Part shown: positions 27,802 through 44,913 of the stretch, piece by piece
Position numbering within the stretch: the first letter of the stretch is position 1
Layout: every line of letters starts with the position of its first letter
Source of the DNA: a virus
Reading direction: 5' to 3' (one strand)
IMG/VR virus record: IMGVR_UViG_3300023174_000089
Location: 1-64,000 of that record
Length of the DNA stretch: 64,000 nucleotides
Translations under genes and position numbers: made by a program
The notes under the pieces: generated by a model
What the model was told of the DNA's origin: nothing
Seen by the model: only the letters and a program-made list of their open reading frames with translations
Database searches by the model: none

Positions 27802-29874
27802 TTAGCTTTTTGCTATAATGTTTACTTCTACTGCTGACTGGTCTGTATTATCTAGTGTGATAATTTTATCTCTATCAGAAGAAATGATAGTAGAATTTGG
27901 AATAGCCTGTAGAGTTAATATACCTAATGGGTTATTTACCTGAGAAGGATTGAAATCTGTCAGTTCTACTATTCCGTTTTCATAATCTACAGTACCAGCA
28001 TTGGCATTTAAAATTGTTTTAACACCATCACTAAAATAATATGTTCTTAGTGTTCCTTTATTACCAGCTAACACAGCTAAAGCAGAACACAAAGCACCAT
28101 TACCATCAGCCGATGTAATTTCTATTAAGGCCTGAGTGTAGTTTATACCAGGATTAGTTATTGTAATTTTATTAACTTGACCATTTACAACAGTTGCTTT
28201 TGCTGTTGCACCTGAACCATCACCAATAATTGTAACTATGGGTGCCGATGTATAACCAAATCCAGGATTAACAATCGTAATAGAATCTAAGAATGTTGTT
28301 CCTGATGGAGTTTCTTCCAAATATACAGAATTTCTAACGATGCTATTATTTTTTACATCAATTACTTGAAAGGTAGGAGTAATACTAATACTTTTTGAGA
28401 AAATATCTTTCTTTAAGGCTGTACCAAATTTAAATGTATATGTTGTCGAATTGAATAGATTAGGTGCAAATCGTTTTTGTAAAACAAGTGAAGCATCATT
28501 TGTTATAAATGATTGATTTACTGATTGAACTGTTGTTATAAGTGATGACAATTGAAACGTTGAATTAAATTTATTCAAGGTATTGGTTGCAAATGATTGT
28601 ATGCCATTAAATACCTGTGTTTTCAATTGTGCCGTCGACAATGATGTGAGTTTTGGATTATAATAAACATTTGATATAATTTTCAAATAAGTATAGTCGA
28701 CATCTATAATTTTTGGTTTGATTGTCAATACCGATATTGGTTTAATAATTCTTTCTTCAATAATATTTTTCTGTGTTTGTGTTAATGTATAACCACCTTT
28801 TGGTTTAATGGCAATAAAGATGGTACCGTAAACAGGAGGATCATTTTCTTCTCCACCCCACACATTAACAGCATCTACTGGAAATATACCAGCATTATTT
28901 TGAATCAAATAAATGTAATCTTCTTTTGTTACTGCACGACCTTGTGCTGAGTATGATTTTGGTGCGGTGTATTTAATTGATTCGATACTTTCTCTGGCTG
29001 AACCTTGAGTTGCAGATGTTAGAGGAAATACTGTTGTGTTTGAGTATCCAGAAACAGCATCCATCAATACGAAATTGTTGGCTCCTGTTGAACTGGTGCC
29101 ACTTGTTACAATGTATGAAACAGTTACAATATTACCATCAGTGATTGCTTTACCTAAAATACCATCACCAAAATAAACTTGATAATAACCATTGATACCT
29201 TCTTGTAAGAAATATACAGCAGAAGTTGAATCAAGGCTCAAGTAGTCGGTTGCTAGATTGTAAATTTCAAAAGCAGTATTCGAACCACTTTGTTGAACCG
29301 ATACTGTGAGAGATGATGTGTCGATGTTTGTATCTGGTAATTCAAATATTGCTGATGGATTGGCAGCAGAATCATAAGTATAATTTAAAGTAATTGGCTC
29401 ACCTTGTTTGATTACTAGATTTGAAAATGTTATCGAGTTAGAAAAGGTATTTGTATTTTCTGTGGTTGAATTAACAGTTACAAATTTGTAATTCACACCA
29501 TCAATAGCTTCAGACATGAATGTGGTAAATTTGGGTATTGTTAAAGACGAATCAGTTACCTGATTAAATCTGATATTAATCGTGGCTGAAGGAGCTGATG
29601 CTGATTTAGGAACATAGTTTAAAAGTTTTGCATGAGAAACAACTGATGACCTCTGTAATGCTGAATCTAAAAACATTTCATTAGCAACCATGTTCAAATA
29701 ATAAGCATTATATTGAGTATTGTAGGCAAGAACATCTAACAAAGTAGAAAGAGCTGAACCTTCATAGTTGTAATCTTTTAATGTGTCTTGAGATTGCAGA
29801 TATTTTTTAAGATTTGTTTTGATTGTATTGAAATCTAAATCTGTAATCTGAATATTGGATTTATTTCCAGCCAT
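27802..29874 (-). CDS. 6: baseplate wedge protein gp6
   Basis: 690 residues. The N-terminus is classic for gp6: DFNTIKTNLKKYLQ, DYNYEGSALSTLLDVLAYNTQYNAYYLNMVANEMFLDSA. The central region has YLQEGINGYYQVYFGDG and VTKEDYIYLIQNN, the gpJ/gp6 baseplate core. A C-terminal insert at about 530-595 holds NPGFGYTSAP and NPGINYTQAL repeats. Gp6 dimers form the inner ring of the baseplate wedge and drive sheath contraction. It starts 1 base after gp25 ends. Confidence 0.93.
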   Translation of the reverse strand: MAGNKSNIQITDLDFNTIKTNLKKYLQSQDTLKDYNYEGSALSTLLDVLAYNTQYNAYYLNMVANEMFLDSALQRSSVVSHAKLLNYVPKSASAPSATINIRFNQVTDSSLTIPKFTTFMSEAIDGVNYKFVTVNSTTENTNTFSNSITFSNLVIKQGEPITLNYTYDSAANPSAIFELPDTNIDTSSLTVSVQQSGSNTAFEIYNLATDYLSLDSTSAVYFLQEGINGYYQVYFGDGILGKAITDGNIVTVSYIVTSGTSSTGANNFVLMDAVSGYSNTTVFPLTSATQGSARESIESIKYTAPKSYSAQGRAVTKEDYIYLIQNNAGIFPVDAVNVWGGEENDPPVYGTIFIAIKPKGGYTLTQTQKNIIEERIIKPISVLTIKPKIIDVDYTYLKIISNVYYNPKLTSLSTAQLKTQVFNGIQSFATNTLNKFNSTFQLSSLITTVQSVNQSFITNDASLVLQKRFAPNLFNSTTYTFKFGTALKKDIFSKSISITPTFQVIDVKNNSIVRNSVYLEETPSGTTFLDSITIVNPGFGYTSAPIVTIIGDGSGATAKATVVNGQVNKITITNPGINYTQALIEITSADGNGALCSALAVLAGNKGTLRTYYFSDGVKTILNANAGTVDYENGIVELTDFNPSQVNNPLGILTLQAIPNSTIISSDRDKIITLDNTDQSAVEVNIIAKS

Positions 29875-29875
29875 T

Positions 29876-30268
29876 TTATCTATTTCTTTCTAGAAGTAAT
29901 GTTACTGATGTTGGTAATGTAGCATTTTCAATATAAAAGCTAATGGTAACATCATAGGAATTTTTATCAGGATAAGGAACTATTGTAATTTCTTTAAGTT
30001 TAGCTCTCTTTTCATAATTCTTTATTACCAATTCAACCTCTTTTTCTAAACTGGTTGCAGTTACAGGTGTTATTGGTTCAAATAGTATTGCATCGATATT
30101 TGATCCAATTTCTGGATTGAAAGGTCTTTCGTAATGCTTAGTTAATAAGAGGTTGCGAATGGAACGAACAACAGCTAATTCATCATAACTAAGAGCAACG
30201 TCACCAACTACCGGCTTTTTGGTAAATGTGAAGTCGATGTCGGAGTATATCTTTGTTAGGTTTGCCAT
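29876..30268 (-). CDS. 25: baseplate wedge protein gp25 (lysozyme-like fold)
   Basis: 130 residues, matching T4 gp25 (132). Signature segments: YSDIDFTFTKKP, AVVRSIRNLLLTKHYERPFNPEIGS (containing the conserved ERPFxPxxG), and VTPVTATSLEKEVELVI. Gp25 homologues are the sheath-binding wedge component in phage tails and type VI secretion (TssE). The leader has no Shine-Dalgarno but an A-rich AATAAATAAAAG. First gene of the gp25-gp6-gp7-like-gp8 wedge set. Confidence 0.95.
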   Translation of the reverse strand: MANLTKIYSDIDFTFTKKPVVGDVALSYDELAVVRSIRNLLLTKHYERPFNPEIGSNIDAILFEPITPVTATSLEKEVELVIKNYEKRAKLKEITIVPYPDKNSYDVTISFYIENATLPTSVTLLLERNR

Positions 30269-30369
30269 CTTTTATTTATTACGCTTCAGGAGTAAAATGC
30301 GCAATTTGGAATTTGAAAAGCGCAGGAAAAAATTTTTGGGCCGGATTGCAAAATTTCAAATTTTTCATT
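30269..30369. other. AT-rich intergenic segment with inverted repeats
   Basis: About 100 bases between the glycine-rich gene and gp25. It contains AAAATTT-C-AAATTTT (hairpin with a one-base loop), AAAAAATTTTT, and a GCGC...GCGC pair flanking AATTTGGAATTTGAAAA. No clear late promoter at usable spacing and no open frame. It may hold a weak terminator or a regulatory hairpin for the wedge genes. Confidence 0.4.
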
Positions 30370-31173
30370 TTATGATATCCATACACAGGCTTGTTGTGTA
30401 CCAGAGGGCTCATACGTAATTCTTACAACACCATTATTTCCAGGTAAAGCATTTTTTGTGACTTGGGCCGGATCAATCCCACCTGTTGTGCCAAATCGAT
30501 TACCATACACAATATAATTATTAACAAGTGTTTGGGCTTGGCCACCTCTACCATAAGCTAAAAATCCTGGTCCTCCTGCTGCACCACCAAATGAAATTGG
30601 GTCAGAAGTGTCTATTCTAAAATCTGGATCACCAACAAAACCAAGATATCTTTTATCTTCACCTTTACCTGTAATGAGATTGGTATATGATCCTGCTGGC
30701 CAGTTATTAAAATTCAAATCTCCACCAATGTGACTATAGAGTTTTGAGAAAAAGCTCTCAGAAAGATATCTTCCACCATAAACACTCATATAACTTCCAA
30801 AAGTTGTTGTTCCTGTTGAAAAAAATGTAGGATGAAAATGAAATCCAGTAACTCTAAGTATATCTCTAACATAAGTTGGACTACTTAAAAGTGTAGGCAT
30901 AAACCATTCATCCGCAGCTGCACCACCTTGACCAATAGTAACACTTATTTGTTGTTTAACTTGTAATACACTAACATTTTCTACTTTTACATATCCTCCA
31001 CCAGCACCAGCTCGACTATAATTACGCCATTGTCTAGTTTGAGTTGGATAACTATCTCTGGCTATGGCATTTCCTCCGCCACCACCGCCACCGATAATTT
31101 CAATGGCATTAACTGATGACCAATCATCGGGAACAGTCCATGTTTGACTGGACGTTAATATAATTTCAATCAA
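30370..31173 (-). CDS. glycine-rich tail tip protein
   Basis: 267 residues starting at a TTG codon (31173); no ATG exists in the first part and the frame is blocked just upstream. It begins IEIILTSSQTWTVPDDW, then IEIIGGGGGGGN, GAGGGYVKVEN, SVTIGQGGAA, and later SFGGAAGGPGFLAYGRGGQAQ. The spaced polyglycine runs resemble the glycine-rich motifs of T-even gp38-type adhesins and other tail-tip beta-sandwich/PGII domains. A receptor-binding role at the end of a fibre is inferred. Two bases from the upstream collagen-like gene. Confidence 0.7.
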   Translation of the reverse strand: MIEIILTSSQTWTVPDDWSSVNAIEIIGGGGGGGNAIARDSYPTQTRQWRNYSRAGAGGGYVKVENVSVLQVKQQISVTIGQGGAAADEWFMPTLLSSPTYVRDILRVTGFHFHPTFFSTGTTTFGSYMSVYGGRYLSESFFSKLYSHIGGDLNFNNWPAGSYTNLITGKGEDKRYLGFVGDPDFRIDTSDPISFGGAAGGPGFLAYGRGGQAQTLVNNYIVYGNRFGTTGGIDPAQVTKNALPGNNGVVRITYEPSGTQQACVWIS

Positions 31174-31174
31174 T

Positions 31175-31774
31175 TTAAGAAAATCCTAAAGTAACCACTA
31201 AAACTGTATTTGAAGTGGTAACATTATAACTGTTGACTACAACATAAACTGAGTTTCCTGTTGCAACATTGAAGTTTGAACTGGGTATATTAAAAGTTCC
31301 TAATACGGAAACAGGAATGTTTAATAAACTACCAACAAAATTTGTTCCATTGTAAATTGTTACAACAGCACTACCTGAACCATTTACTACTCTAGATGAC
31401 AAATACTGTAACGTTAAATTTCTTGGAGAATAATTAGTAAAATAGTATGTGTTTGAAGTGATGACACCTGTAATATTTAAAGTTGCTGTTGTGTTTGCAA
31501 ATGGACCTGTTGCACCAATAGGTCCGGTGGCACCAGTTGAACCTACCGGTCCTGTTGCACCAGTTGAACCAATAGGTCCTGTTGATCCGGTTGCACCTTG
31601 AGGTCCAGTAGGACCAGTAGCGCCAGTAGTTCCTGCACCAGTAGATCCTACAGGTCCTGTTGCACCAGTAGAACCAATAGGTCCAGTAGAACCGGTTGCA
31701 CCAATTGGCCCAATTGGTCCTGTTGCACCACGGCCTAACCCACTATTTGCAAGTTCACTTTGTTTTAATGGCAT
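31175..31774 (-). CDS. short collagen-like fibre protein
   Basis: 199 residues. After [16 protein letters not shown] there are about 85 residues of Gly-X-Y triplets, mostly [15 protein letters not shown] with Thr at Y, interrupted once by a GAGTTGATG irregularity that recurs in the other collagen-like genes. The C-terminal 105 residues form a beta-sandwich ([34 protein letters not shown]). Such a trimeric collagen rod ending in a globular tip is a plausible short tail fibre. The Thr-rich Y positions could be O-glycosylated, as in bacillus collagen-like proteins (inference). Confidence 0.85.
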   Translation of the reverse strand: MPLKQSELANSGLGRGATGPIGPIGATGSTGPIGSTGATGPVGSTGAGTTGATGPTGPQGATGSTGPIGSTGATGPVGSTGATGPIGATGPFANTTATLNITGVITSNTYYFTNYSPRNLTLQYLSSRVVNGSGSAVVTIYNGTNFVGSLLNIPVSVLGTFNIPSSNFNVATGNSVYVVVNSYNVTTSNTVLVVTLGFS

Positions 31775-31784
31775 TTAAAACCTT

Positions 31785-39261
<7,477 letters not shown>

Positions 39262-39300
39262 GGTTCACTATCCCCTTTGATTTAAAACATACTTCTATAA

Positions 39301-40461
39301 CTAAGTATTTAGTTTAATAGTTTGAGGCAAATCGTGAGGATAATTTTTCTTTAACCAATTCAATTGAAGTCTTGCATCATTTCTTTCATACCAACCATTA
39401 CCAGTGTAAACATTTAAAACGGATTGAAAATATTCCTCATACATTTTGCCAACTTTCTCCAATGTAAAGTTTTCAGCAAAAGCACGACAATTTTTAGGAT
39501 TTATATTGTGTATATTTTGTGCAGCCCACATAAATTGTTCAAAAGTTCTACAACGATAACCGGTAATACCATGAATATTATTTTCTGTAAATGAACCCCA
39601 ATCGGTTGTAATAGTAGGAGTTCCAGAGAACAACATTTCTACCTGAACACCGCCAAAAGGTTCAACATACATTGATGGCACAAAGGCTGCTTTTGCACCA
39701 GACATTAATTTTCTTCGTGTTTCAACGTCAGCATAACCAATTTCAGTAACATGAGCTGGTATTTCTTTGTAACCCATTTGTGTCAATGAGTTTTGACCAG
39801 CAATAACTAATTTTGCACCTATTGCTTCAGTCGCTTGAACGGCAACATTAACACCTTTGCCATCATACACACGACCTAAGAATAGAAAGTAATCTTCTTT
39901 TTTCTCCTGAAAAGTAAAATCATCAGGATCGAAATAGTTTGGAATTACTGCATCATACCAATCTTGTTTACAACTGCCAACTGCTGTCATTCCATAATAA
40001 GCGTGATAGATTGCATATGATTCAAATATTTTCCAACGAGCCCAATGGCCACCAGCATAACCAATTCCTGGTTCTACACAGATCATATCAGAGTGTGCAT
40101 CACAAACTGGACGAACACCAGAACCCCAAAATGGAAGAATGAAATCGTGTTTTTGTTTTCTTAGACCAACTTCACGGATGGCATTTTTATAAAATGTTTG
40201 ATAAGCGTGGTCATTGACATCAAACTTATAGAAGTTCTTCCGCCAGTCATAATCACCATAAGCAATTTCTAAATCTTTATTGGTGGTTACTGTAACGTGT
40301 TCATCACAAACTAAATTTGAATCTTCGTGACCATAGTGAATGATGGTATGGCCAAGAGCCTTCATCATTTTACCAAACTTAACTACCTTTTGTGTATAAG
40401 CACAGGCATTATATTCTTTTGAAGATACTGTATGTGGTAAACCTAAAATATGAAAACGCAT
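39301..40461 (-). CDS. glycosyltransferase, GT4/GT-B type
   Basis: 386 residues, GT-B layout. An N-terminal acceptor half starts [16 protein letters not shown] with a [17 protein letters not shown] segment. The C-terminal nucleotide-sugar half has [28 protein letters not shown], and the hallmark [20 protein letters not shown] (the EPFG/EX7E-like donor-binding motif). Retaining GT4 enzymes transfer sugars from nucleotide donors. Placement directly upstream of three Thr-rich collagen-like fibre genes suggests it glycosylates fibre threonines or makes a virion glycan. DNA-base glycosylation is an alternative. A strong AGGTGA ribosome site is present. Confidence 0.85.
   Translation of the reverse strand: MRFHILGLPHTVSSKEYNACAYTQKVVKFGKMMKALGHTIIHYGHEDSNLVCDEHVTVTTNKDLEIAYGDYDWRKNFYKFDVNDHAYQTFYKNAIREVGLRKQKHDFILPFWGSGVRPVCDAHSDMICVEPGIGYAGGHWARWKIFESYAIYHAYYGMTAVGSCKQDWYDAVIPNYFDPDDFTFQEKKEDYFLFLGRVYDGKGVNVAVQATEAIGAKLVIAGQNSLTQMGYKEIPAHVTEIGYADVETRRKLMSGAKAAFVPSMYVEPFGGVQVEMLFSGTPTITTDWGSFTENNIHGITGYRCRTFEQFMWAAQNIHNINPKNCRAFAENFTLEKVGKMYEEYFQSVLNVYTGNGWYERNDARLQLNWLKKNYPHDLPQTIKLNT
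39306..39313 (-). promoter_or_regulatory. late promoter-like ACTAAATA
   Basis: ACTAAATA on the minus strand inside the 3' end of the glycosyltransferase gene, 44 bases before the TTG start of the 1352-residue collagen-like gene. It has the same CTAAATA core as at 11914 and 12738. Confidence 0.5.
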
Positions 40462-40482
40462 AATAAAATCACCTTTTAAAAA

Positions 40483-41859
40483 TTATATCGTGATTAGCCT
40501 TCTAATCATTTTAACAGTATTTATTGCTTGTGTGGGACGGAAATATAGGTTGACCAAATTGTTGTTTACGTCAGCATCAAACTGACCTAAAGTAATATCA
40601 CTTACCAATTCACCATATTGTGTCATAAAGGCACAGATACCATTGTGCATGACTCTCAATTCAATTACTTGATAATAAGAACCTGAAGTAATCTGAATTT
40701 CATACTTAGCACTTCGATAAGTATAAATGTCAAAATTGTCAACGGCAATAGGATTTGTGGTAGTTGTATCGAACTGTATAATTGAAACTCCACCACCAGC
40801 AGCTTCTAGTGCTGTTGCTGATGTGATGCGACCAAAACGATCAACCGTTATAATTGGAATTCGATTGGCTGAACCGTAAGTTCCAGGACTTACACCAGTT
40901 TCAGTTAATGCAAATGTACCAGTACCGCCAGTCCCACCAGTTCCACCGGTTATGATTGTTGTTGCTGTGCCTGTACCTGATGTTAATCCTGAGGCATACG
41001 GGTTACTATACAACACAGATGAAACATTTGTTGTTACTGCTAACGGTCTTGCAGTTGCTAAATCTGTTTTTAGTTTTGTTGTTCCAACTATTTGTAATAA
41101 AGAGTTTTGTGTATCACCTACACTTGAAAAAGTGAGAACAGTTTGGTAATCTTTTACGATAGCCAATGAGTTTTGATAGAAATTGATATCACCATTACGT
41201 CTAACATTTAATAAAGATTCTAAGGCATTGACATCAGTTATAATTGTATTGATACTAGAAACAGAAATATTACTGTAAGTATTTCCATCAAATTCATATA
41301 AAGAATTGCCTAAAGTTATTGCATCCTGAATTATTGAATTGCTTGTTGAATTAACATCATCACGAATATAAAGACTGGTGAAATTACCTAGTATAGGTAC
41401 ATTATTCTGTGTTTGGTCCGCTTTATTCGTTAATGCTAAAACCTGTCGACCTATCGATAAGGCAGTATTTAAATCTGGATACAAAACCGTATTTGCTGAG
41501 CGTTCAACACCAGAGATATAATCTGTATGTGTTTTAAAATTTGAAACTGCTGTAAGTGTATTGATGACAGATGTGTATAGAGTATTTGCTTGAGTTGGTG
41601 CAGCATTAAATGTTATATTACTTGTATTACAATTAGCAGCCATGCCATTTAAAACGATTGTAATATTATTCAATACTGATGTGTAAGGATTTTGATAATA
41701 TCCTGTGGCTGTGGCAGATGCAATGTCATCAACCTGCCATTGGCTTAAATTGATTGAAGAATTATTAAGAAAGTTATTTGCACCAGGAGCTAAATCAACA
41801 TCATCACCAAATTTGGTGGTATCAAAATTATAACCTAGTCGATTGTATATGCTAGACAT
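40483..41859 (-). CDS. virion structural protein, unknown role
   Basis: 458 residues. The first 280 are helical/mixed (SSIYNRLGYNFDTTKFGDD, DIASATATGYYQNPY). A glycine-rich linker (GGTGGTGGTGTFALTETGV) then leads to a repeat like that of 10074-11873 (GTYGSANRIPIITVDRFGRITSATAL). The C-terminal 110 residues form a beta domain (VDNFDIYTYRSAKYEIQI ... MHNGICAFMTQYGELVSDITLG) seen at the end of many cyanophage tail proteins. It follows the needle gene, so it may be a fibre or baseplate-attached protein. No T4 homologue recognised. Confidence 0.7.
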   Translation of the reverse strand: MSSIYNRLGYNFDTTKFGDDVDLAPGANNFLNNSSINLSQWQVDDIASATATGYYQNPYTSVLNNITIVLNGMAANCNTSNITFNAAPTQANTLYTSVINTLTAVSNFKTHTDYISGVERSANTVLYPDLNTALSIGRQVLALTNKADQTQNNVPILGNFTSLYIRDDVNSTSNSIIQDAITLGNSLYEFDGNTYSNISVSSINTIITDVNALESLLNVRRNGDINFYQNSLAIVKDYQTVLTFSSVGDTQNSLLQIVGTTKLKTDLATARPLAVTTNVSSVLYSNPYASGLTSGTGTATTIITGGTGGTGGTGTFALTETGVSPGTYGSANRIPIITVDRFGRITSATALEAAGGGVSIIQFDTTTTNPIAVDNFDIYTYRSAKYEIQITSGSYYQVIELRVMHNGICAFMTQYGELVSDITLGQFDADVNNNLVNLYFRPTQAINTVKMIRRLITI

Positions 41860-41860
41860 A

Positions 41861-42604
41861 TTATGATTCCATTGGTGCGTTTAGAGGTGGCGATGTTGGG
41901 AATCCACGGTTACCAATATGTGTATGCATGTTTACTTTGATTCTGAACATTTCTACTGAACCAAACATATCAGAAACCATTGGTGCAAACATTGATACAC
42001 CTGCATCGATAGTTGTTCCTGCAATCATGTAACCTAAAGTTTCAACAGATTTGTTACCAGATACAGAAAGACCTGCTGTTATATTACCATCAGCCTGAAT
42101 AGACTGTGATGTGCCTATATCACCACGAACATATAGATCAGCATTAACATTAACTGTTGATGCACCTAGTGTAATATCACCTGAAGAATTAATTTCTACA
42201 TCACCATCAACAGATTGTATTGCATCACCGGAGATGGCTTGATTGACATCACCTTTGATATTTTGAAAAGCTGATCCATCAATTTGTGTGTAAGCATCAC
42301 CTTTTACATGAAGCACCGAATTACCTTCAATCGTTATATTACATATGCCTTTAATTAATACATTTTTATCAGAGGCAATAATCTCATAACCTTTGCCAAC
42401 AATTTTGTGAACTTCATCACCATTTGGGTGCATCTCAATGAATGAACCAGAACGGTGTTGTATGCGCACACGTTCCCGTGTTGGTGTATCATCCATTTCA
42501 AATGAATGACCAGATTCAGTTTGTTGTATATTATTATATGAATATATTGGCTGGTAATCAGTATTGGCTGCTGATTCCGGTTCGGTCCATGACATATCTG
42601 GCAT
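41861..42604 (-). CDS. baseplate hub needle, gp5 C-terminal beta-helix-like
   Basis: 247 residues. After an acidic N-terminus the segment TRERVRIQHRSGSFIEMHPNGDEVHKIVGKG is typical of the gp5/VgrG spike transition. Residues about 80-190 are short beta repeats of GDxxxxIxGD type (HVKGDAYTQIDGSAFQNIKGDVNQAISGD), fitting a triple-stranded beta-helix needle. The C-terminus (HTHIGNRGFPTSPPLNAP) matches the PAAR-binding or tip end seen in VgrG-like spikes. It overlaps the OB-domain gene by one base, so T4 gp5 appears split in two polypeptides here. Confidence 0.8.
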   Translation of the reverse strand: MPDMSWTEPESAANTDYQPIYSYNNIQQTESGHSFEMDDTPTRERVRIQHRSGSFIEMHPNGDEVHKIVGKGYEIIASDKNVLIKGICNITIEGNSVLHVKGDAYTQIDGSAFQNIKGDVNQAISGDAIQSVDGDVEINSSGDITLGASTVNVNADLYVRGDIGTSQSIQADGNITAGLSVSGNKSVETLGYMIAGTTIDAGVSMFAPMVSDMFGSVEMFRIKVNMHTHIGNRGFPTSPPLNAPMES

Positions 42605-43539
42605 TATGGCTTCACAATCGTTTTTTGAGTTGGCACAATAGTTTCTTTATCGGTCAATGCCTTTTCAGCTGCAATTGCAGATGAGTTGGCTAAAGAAACA
42701 TTACCTTCTAAAATATTTTTCTGTATTTCTTGGCCAACAGCAATTGCTCCCGAAATTCCACTAACCGCTTCATTTAAACATTGTTGTAAAAGTTTAGCAA
42801 TTCTAGTTGGTAATGTGGCAATATAATTAACTAATTTTTGTAATTCATCTATTAAATCTTTTGCTGCTTTAATATTATCTTGCACCTTTTTAATAAATTT
42901 TTGTACCACTTTAATTTGTGATTTAATTGTTTTCACTGCACTTCTTATCTCATCAGCAAAAGGACTCGATGATGCACTAGCCCAAAGTGCTTTAAGTTCT
43001 GTTCTAATTACTTCTACAAGTTCACTTACTTTAAATGACATCTTGGCGATTTCAAATTTCATACTCATAGATATATCACATACGTGAGCAACTTTTGAAT
43101 TTGATTCTGCAATAGCCGTTTTATCAACTACACCTCTTGATAAAGGTGAAAGTGTTGGTTTTCCAACTTCATATTGAACCTGACCTTTAGGTGGCGTTGC
43201 AGGTTTTAAATCACTTTGAGGTGAAAATCCTTTACTTTTATCTGGTGAGGCTTCAAGACCAGGAAAAACACCCATCATTACTGGCGCTTGAGAAGAACTA
43301 CCATCTGAAAAGAAACCCATCACATAATCACCCAATCTAGGTGCACTAAATGATTTTGAGTTATTAACAGGATTAACCGCTGCAGCCCAAGGCAAATCTT
43401 TAGTTGGCAATTCGGCTAGATTATCTGTATGGTGACCAAAGATACGAACCTTTGCACGACCTAGTTTGGCAGGATCATTAACATCCTCCACTACACCATA
43501 CCACCAATTAAATCCGTCTTTTCCTATAAAATTGTTCAT
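42604..43539 (-). CDS. 5: baseplate hub protein, gp5 N-terminal OB-fold type
   Basis: 311 residues. Residues 1-95 (WWYGVVEDVNDPAKLGRAKVRIFGHH, PRLGDYVMGFFSDGSSSQAPVMMGVFPG) are the gp5 OB-fold domain that sits on gp27. After KPTLSPLSRGV the rest is a long helical/coiled-coil segment (KTIKSQIKVVQKFIKKVQDN). The lysozyme domain of T4 gp5 is absent; a lysozyme-like domain is instead found in the 49195-50751 protein. It overlaps the gp27-like gene by four bases (ATGA). Confidence 0.85.
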   Translation of the reverse strand: MNNFIGKDGFNWWYGVVEDVNDPAKLGRAKVRIFGHHTDNLAELPTKDLPWAAAVNPVNNSKSFSAPRLGDYVMGFFSDGSSSQAPVMMGVFPGLEASPDKSKGFSPQSDLKPATPPKGQVQYEVGKPTLSPLSRGVVDKTAIAESNSKVAHVCDISMSMKFEIAKMSFKVSELVEVIRTELKALWASASSSPFADEIRSAVKTIKSQIKVVQKFIKKVQDNIKAAKDLIDELQKLVNYIATLPTRIAKLLQQCLNEAVSGISGAIAVGQEIQKNILEGNVSLANSSAIAAEKALTDKETIVPTQKTIVKP

Positions 43540-44912
43540 TCTTCTACTGCCTCTTTAAATTCAGCTGTGTTGATATTTTGATAATTACTTGGTACACTAT
43601 CTTTACTAATCTCAACAACGGTTTGATATTTGTTTGGCTGTATGATATGCCTTACTGCTGTGACCAAATATTTACCTGAATAAAATTTATCTAATTGTTT
43701 CTCTCTTGTTTCTGGTTTCAATGACATCAAATTAAATTCAATCGTTCTTCCTACTGTGAGGCCTGGATCTCCAGGTATCGTTATCTTAACTACAGTATAG
43801 TTTGCCAATGCTATTTGTGCTGTTCTATTCGGTACGTAAGTTTCTACTGCAATATTTTTTGCAACTGATCCTGGTATTTCTTTGAAATAAGCTGCATCAT
43901 TTTGTCCTGAGTTTGATAATGCCACTTTTAAAGTAGCGTCATATGTTTCATACTGTGTCAAACCTAATCTATTTTTTAGTGCATTACTGACATCACCATC
44001 ATTTAATGAAACAGCCTGATCTTTGTATTTTGAATAATTGAAATCAGTTATTTTGTATGTTCTTGTTAATGGATCGATAGATATCAATCGGTTTGCAAAT
44101 GTACCGGAACTTATTTCATTTACCGAATCATATGTCTTAACGAACTCATAATCCAAAACACTTATTGTTTTTTCTTTGAACGATTGTTTGTCCATTTCAA
44201 TGTTTTGTGCCTGATATTTATAGGTGGCATATGGTTTTTCTTTAAACATTGATTGTAATGATCTATAATTATAACCTTCTTTTGTTTCAAAAAACAACAT
44301 ATCAGCACCAATTGAACCATTACCAGCAGGCCGAGCATATGTTGATAACCAACTAATTGCTTCAAATGGTTTTAATCTTGGTATTACAAAATCATATAAA
44401 CCTGTTGTGGGTTCAATAATATTAATTTTATCTTTCGATACTCTTAATCTATCAACTAATATATTTTCAACTATATCTGATATTTTATAACCAGTATATG
44501 ACTTACTAATTTTAATTTGTTCAGATAACAATAATTCTTCAGAACAAAAATATAATGTATATGTTTCTGTGTTTAAATTGCCAGAAGGTTTTTTATCACC
44601 AATTTTATATACACGAAATAATTGAATATTGTTATTTGGCCCATTCTTTACTTTGCCAAAGTTAACTTCAATAAATTCATTACCAGTTAATTGAAAGAGT
44701 TCAATGAAACCTTGAGAGTCGGTAATTGTAATATAACCAGATGCTGTAAAACTATACAAATCTTCATAGTATGACATATCGACCAATAATTTCTTTAACT
44801 CAAACCTTTGACCACTAGCAGTCAAAAAATTTAGAGTTTCTAAAGAAAAATCTTGTGCGTAGTAGGCGCCAGGAGATTCTACACCTACAGATGATTGATC
44901 AATTTCTGCCAT
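43536..44912 (-). CDS. 27: baseplate hub protein, gp27-like
   Basis: 458 residues (T4 gp27 is 391). The order gp27-like, then OB-fold gp5-like, then needle is the expected hub set. Visible features: FLTASGQRFELKKLLVDMSYYEDLYSFTASG and TDSQGFIELFQLTGNEFIEV at the N-terminus, and YKISDIVENIL ... FVIPRLKPFEAISWLSTYA in the middle, a pattern shared by gp27/gpD hub proteins. A C-terminal domain ends TVVEISKDS. The hub forms the trimeric platform between tube and spike. Assignment by context and pattern, not by a verified alignment. Confidence 0.78.
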   Translation of the reverse strand: MAEIDQSSVGVESPGAYYAQDFSLETLNFLTASGQRFELKKLLVDMSYYEDLYSFTASGYITITDSQGFIELFQLTGNEFIEVNFGKVKNGPNNNIQLFRVYKIGDKKPSGNLNTETYTLYFCSEELLLSEQIKISKSYTGYKISDIVENILVDRLRVSKDKINIIEPTTGLYDFVIPRLKPFEAISWLSTYARPAGNGSIGADMLFFETKEGYNYRSLQSMFKEKPYATYKYQAQNIEMDKQSFKEKTISVLDYEFVKTYDSVNEISSGTFANRLISIDPLTRTYKITDFNYSKYKDQAVSLNDGDVSNALKNRLGLTQYETYDATLKVALSNSGQNDAAYFKEIPGSVAKNIAVETYVPNRTAQIALANYTVVKITIPGDPGLTVGRTIEFNLMSLKPETREKQLDKFYSGKYLVTAVRHIIQPNKYQTVVEISKDSVPSNYQNINTAEFKEAVEE

Positions 44913-44913
44913 G

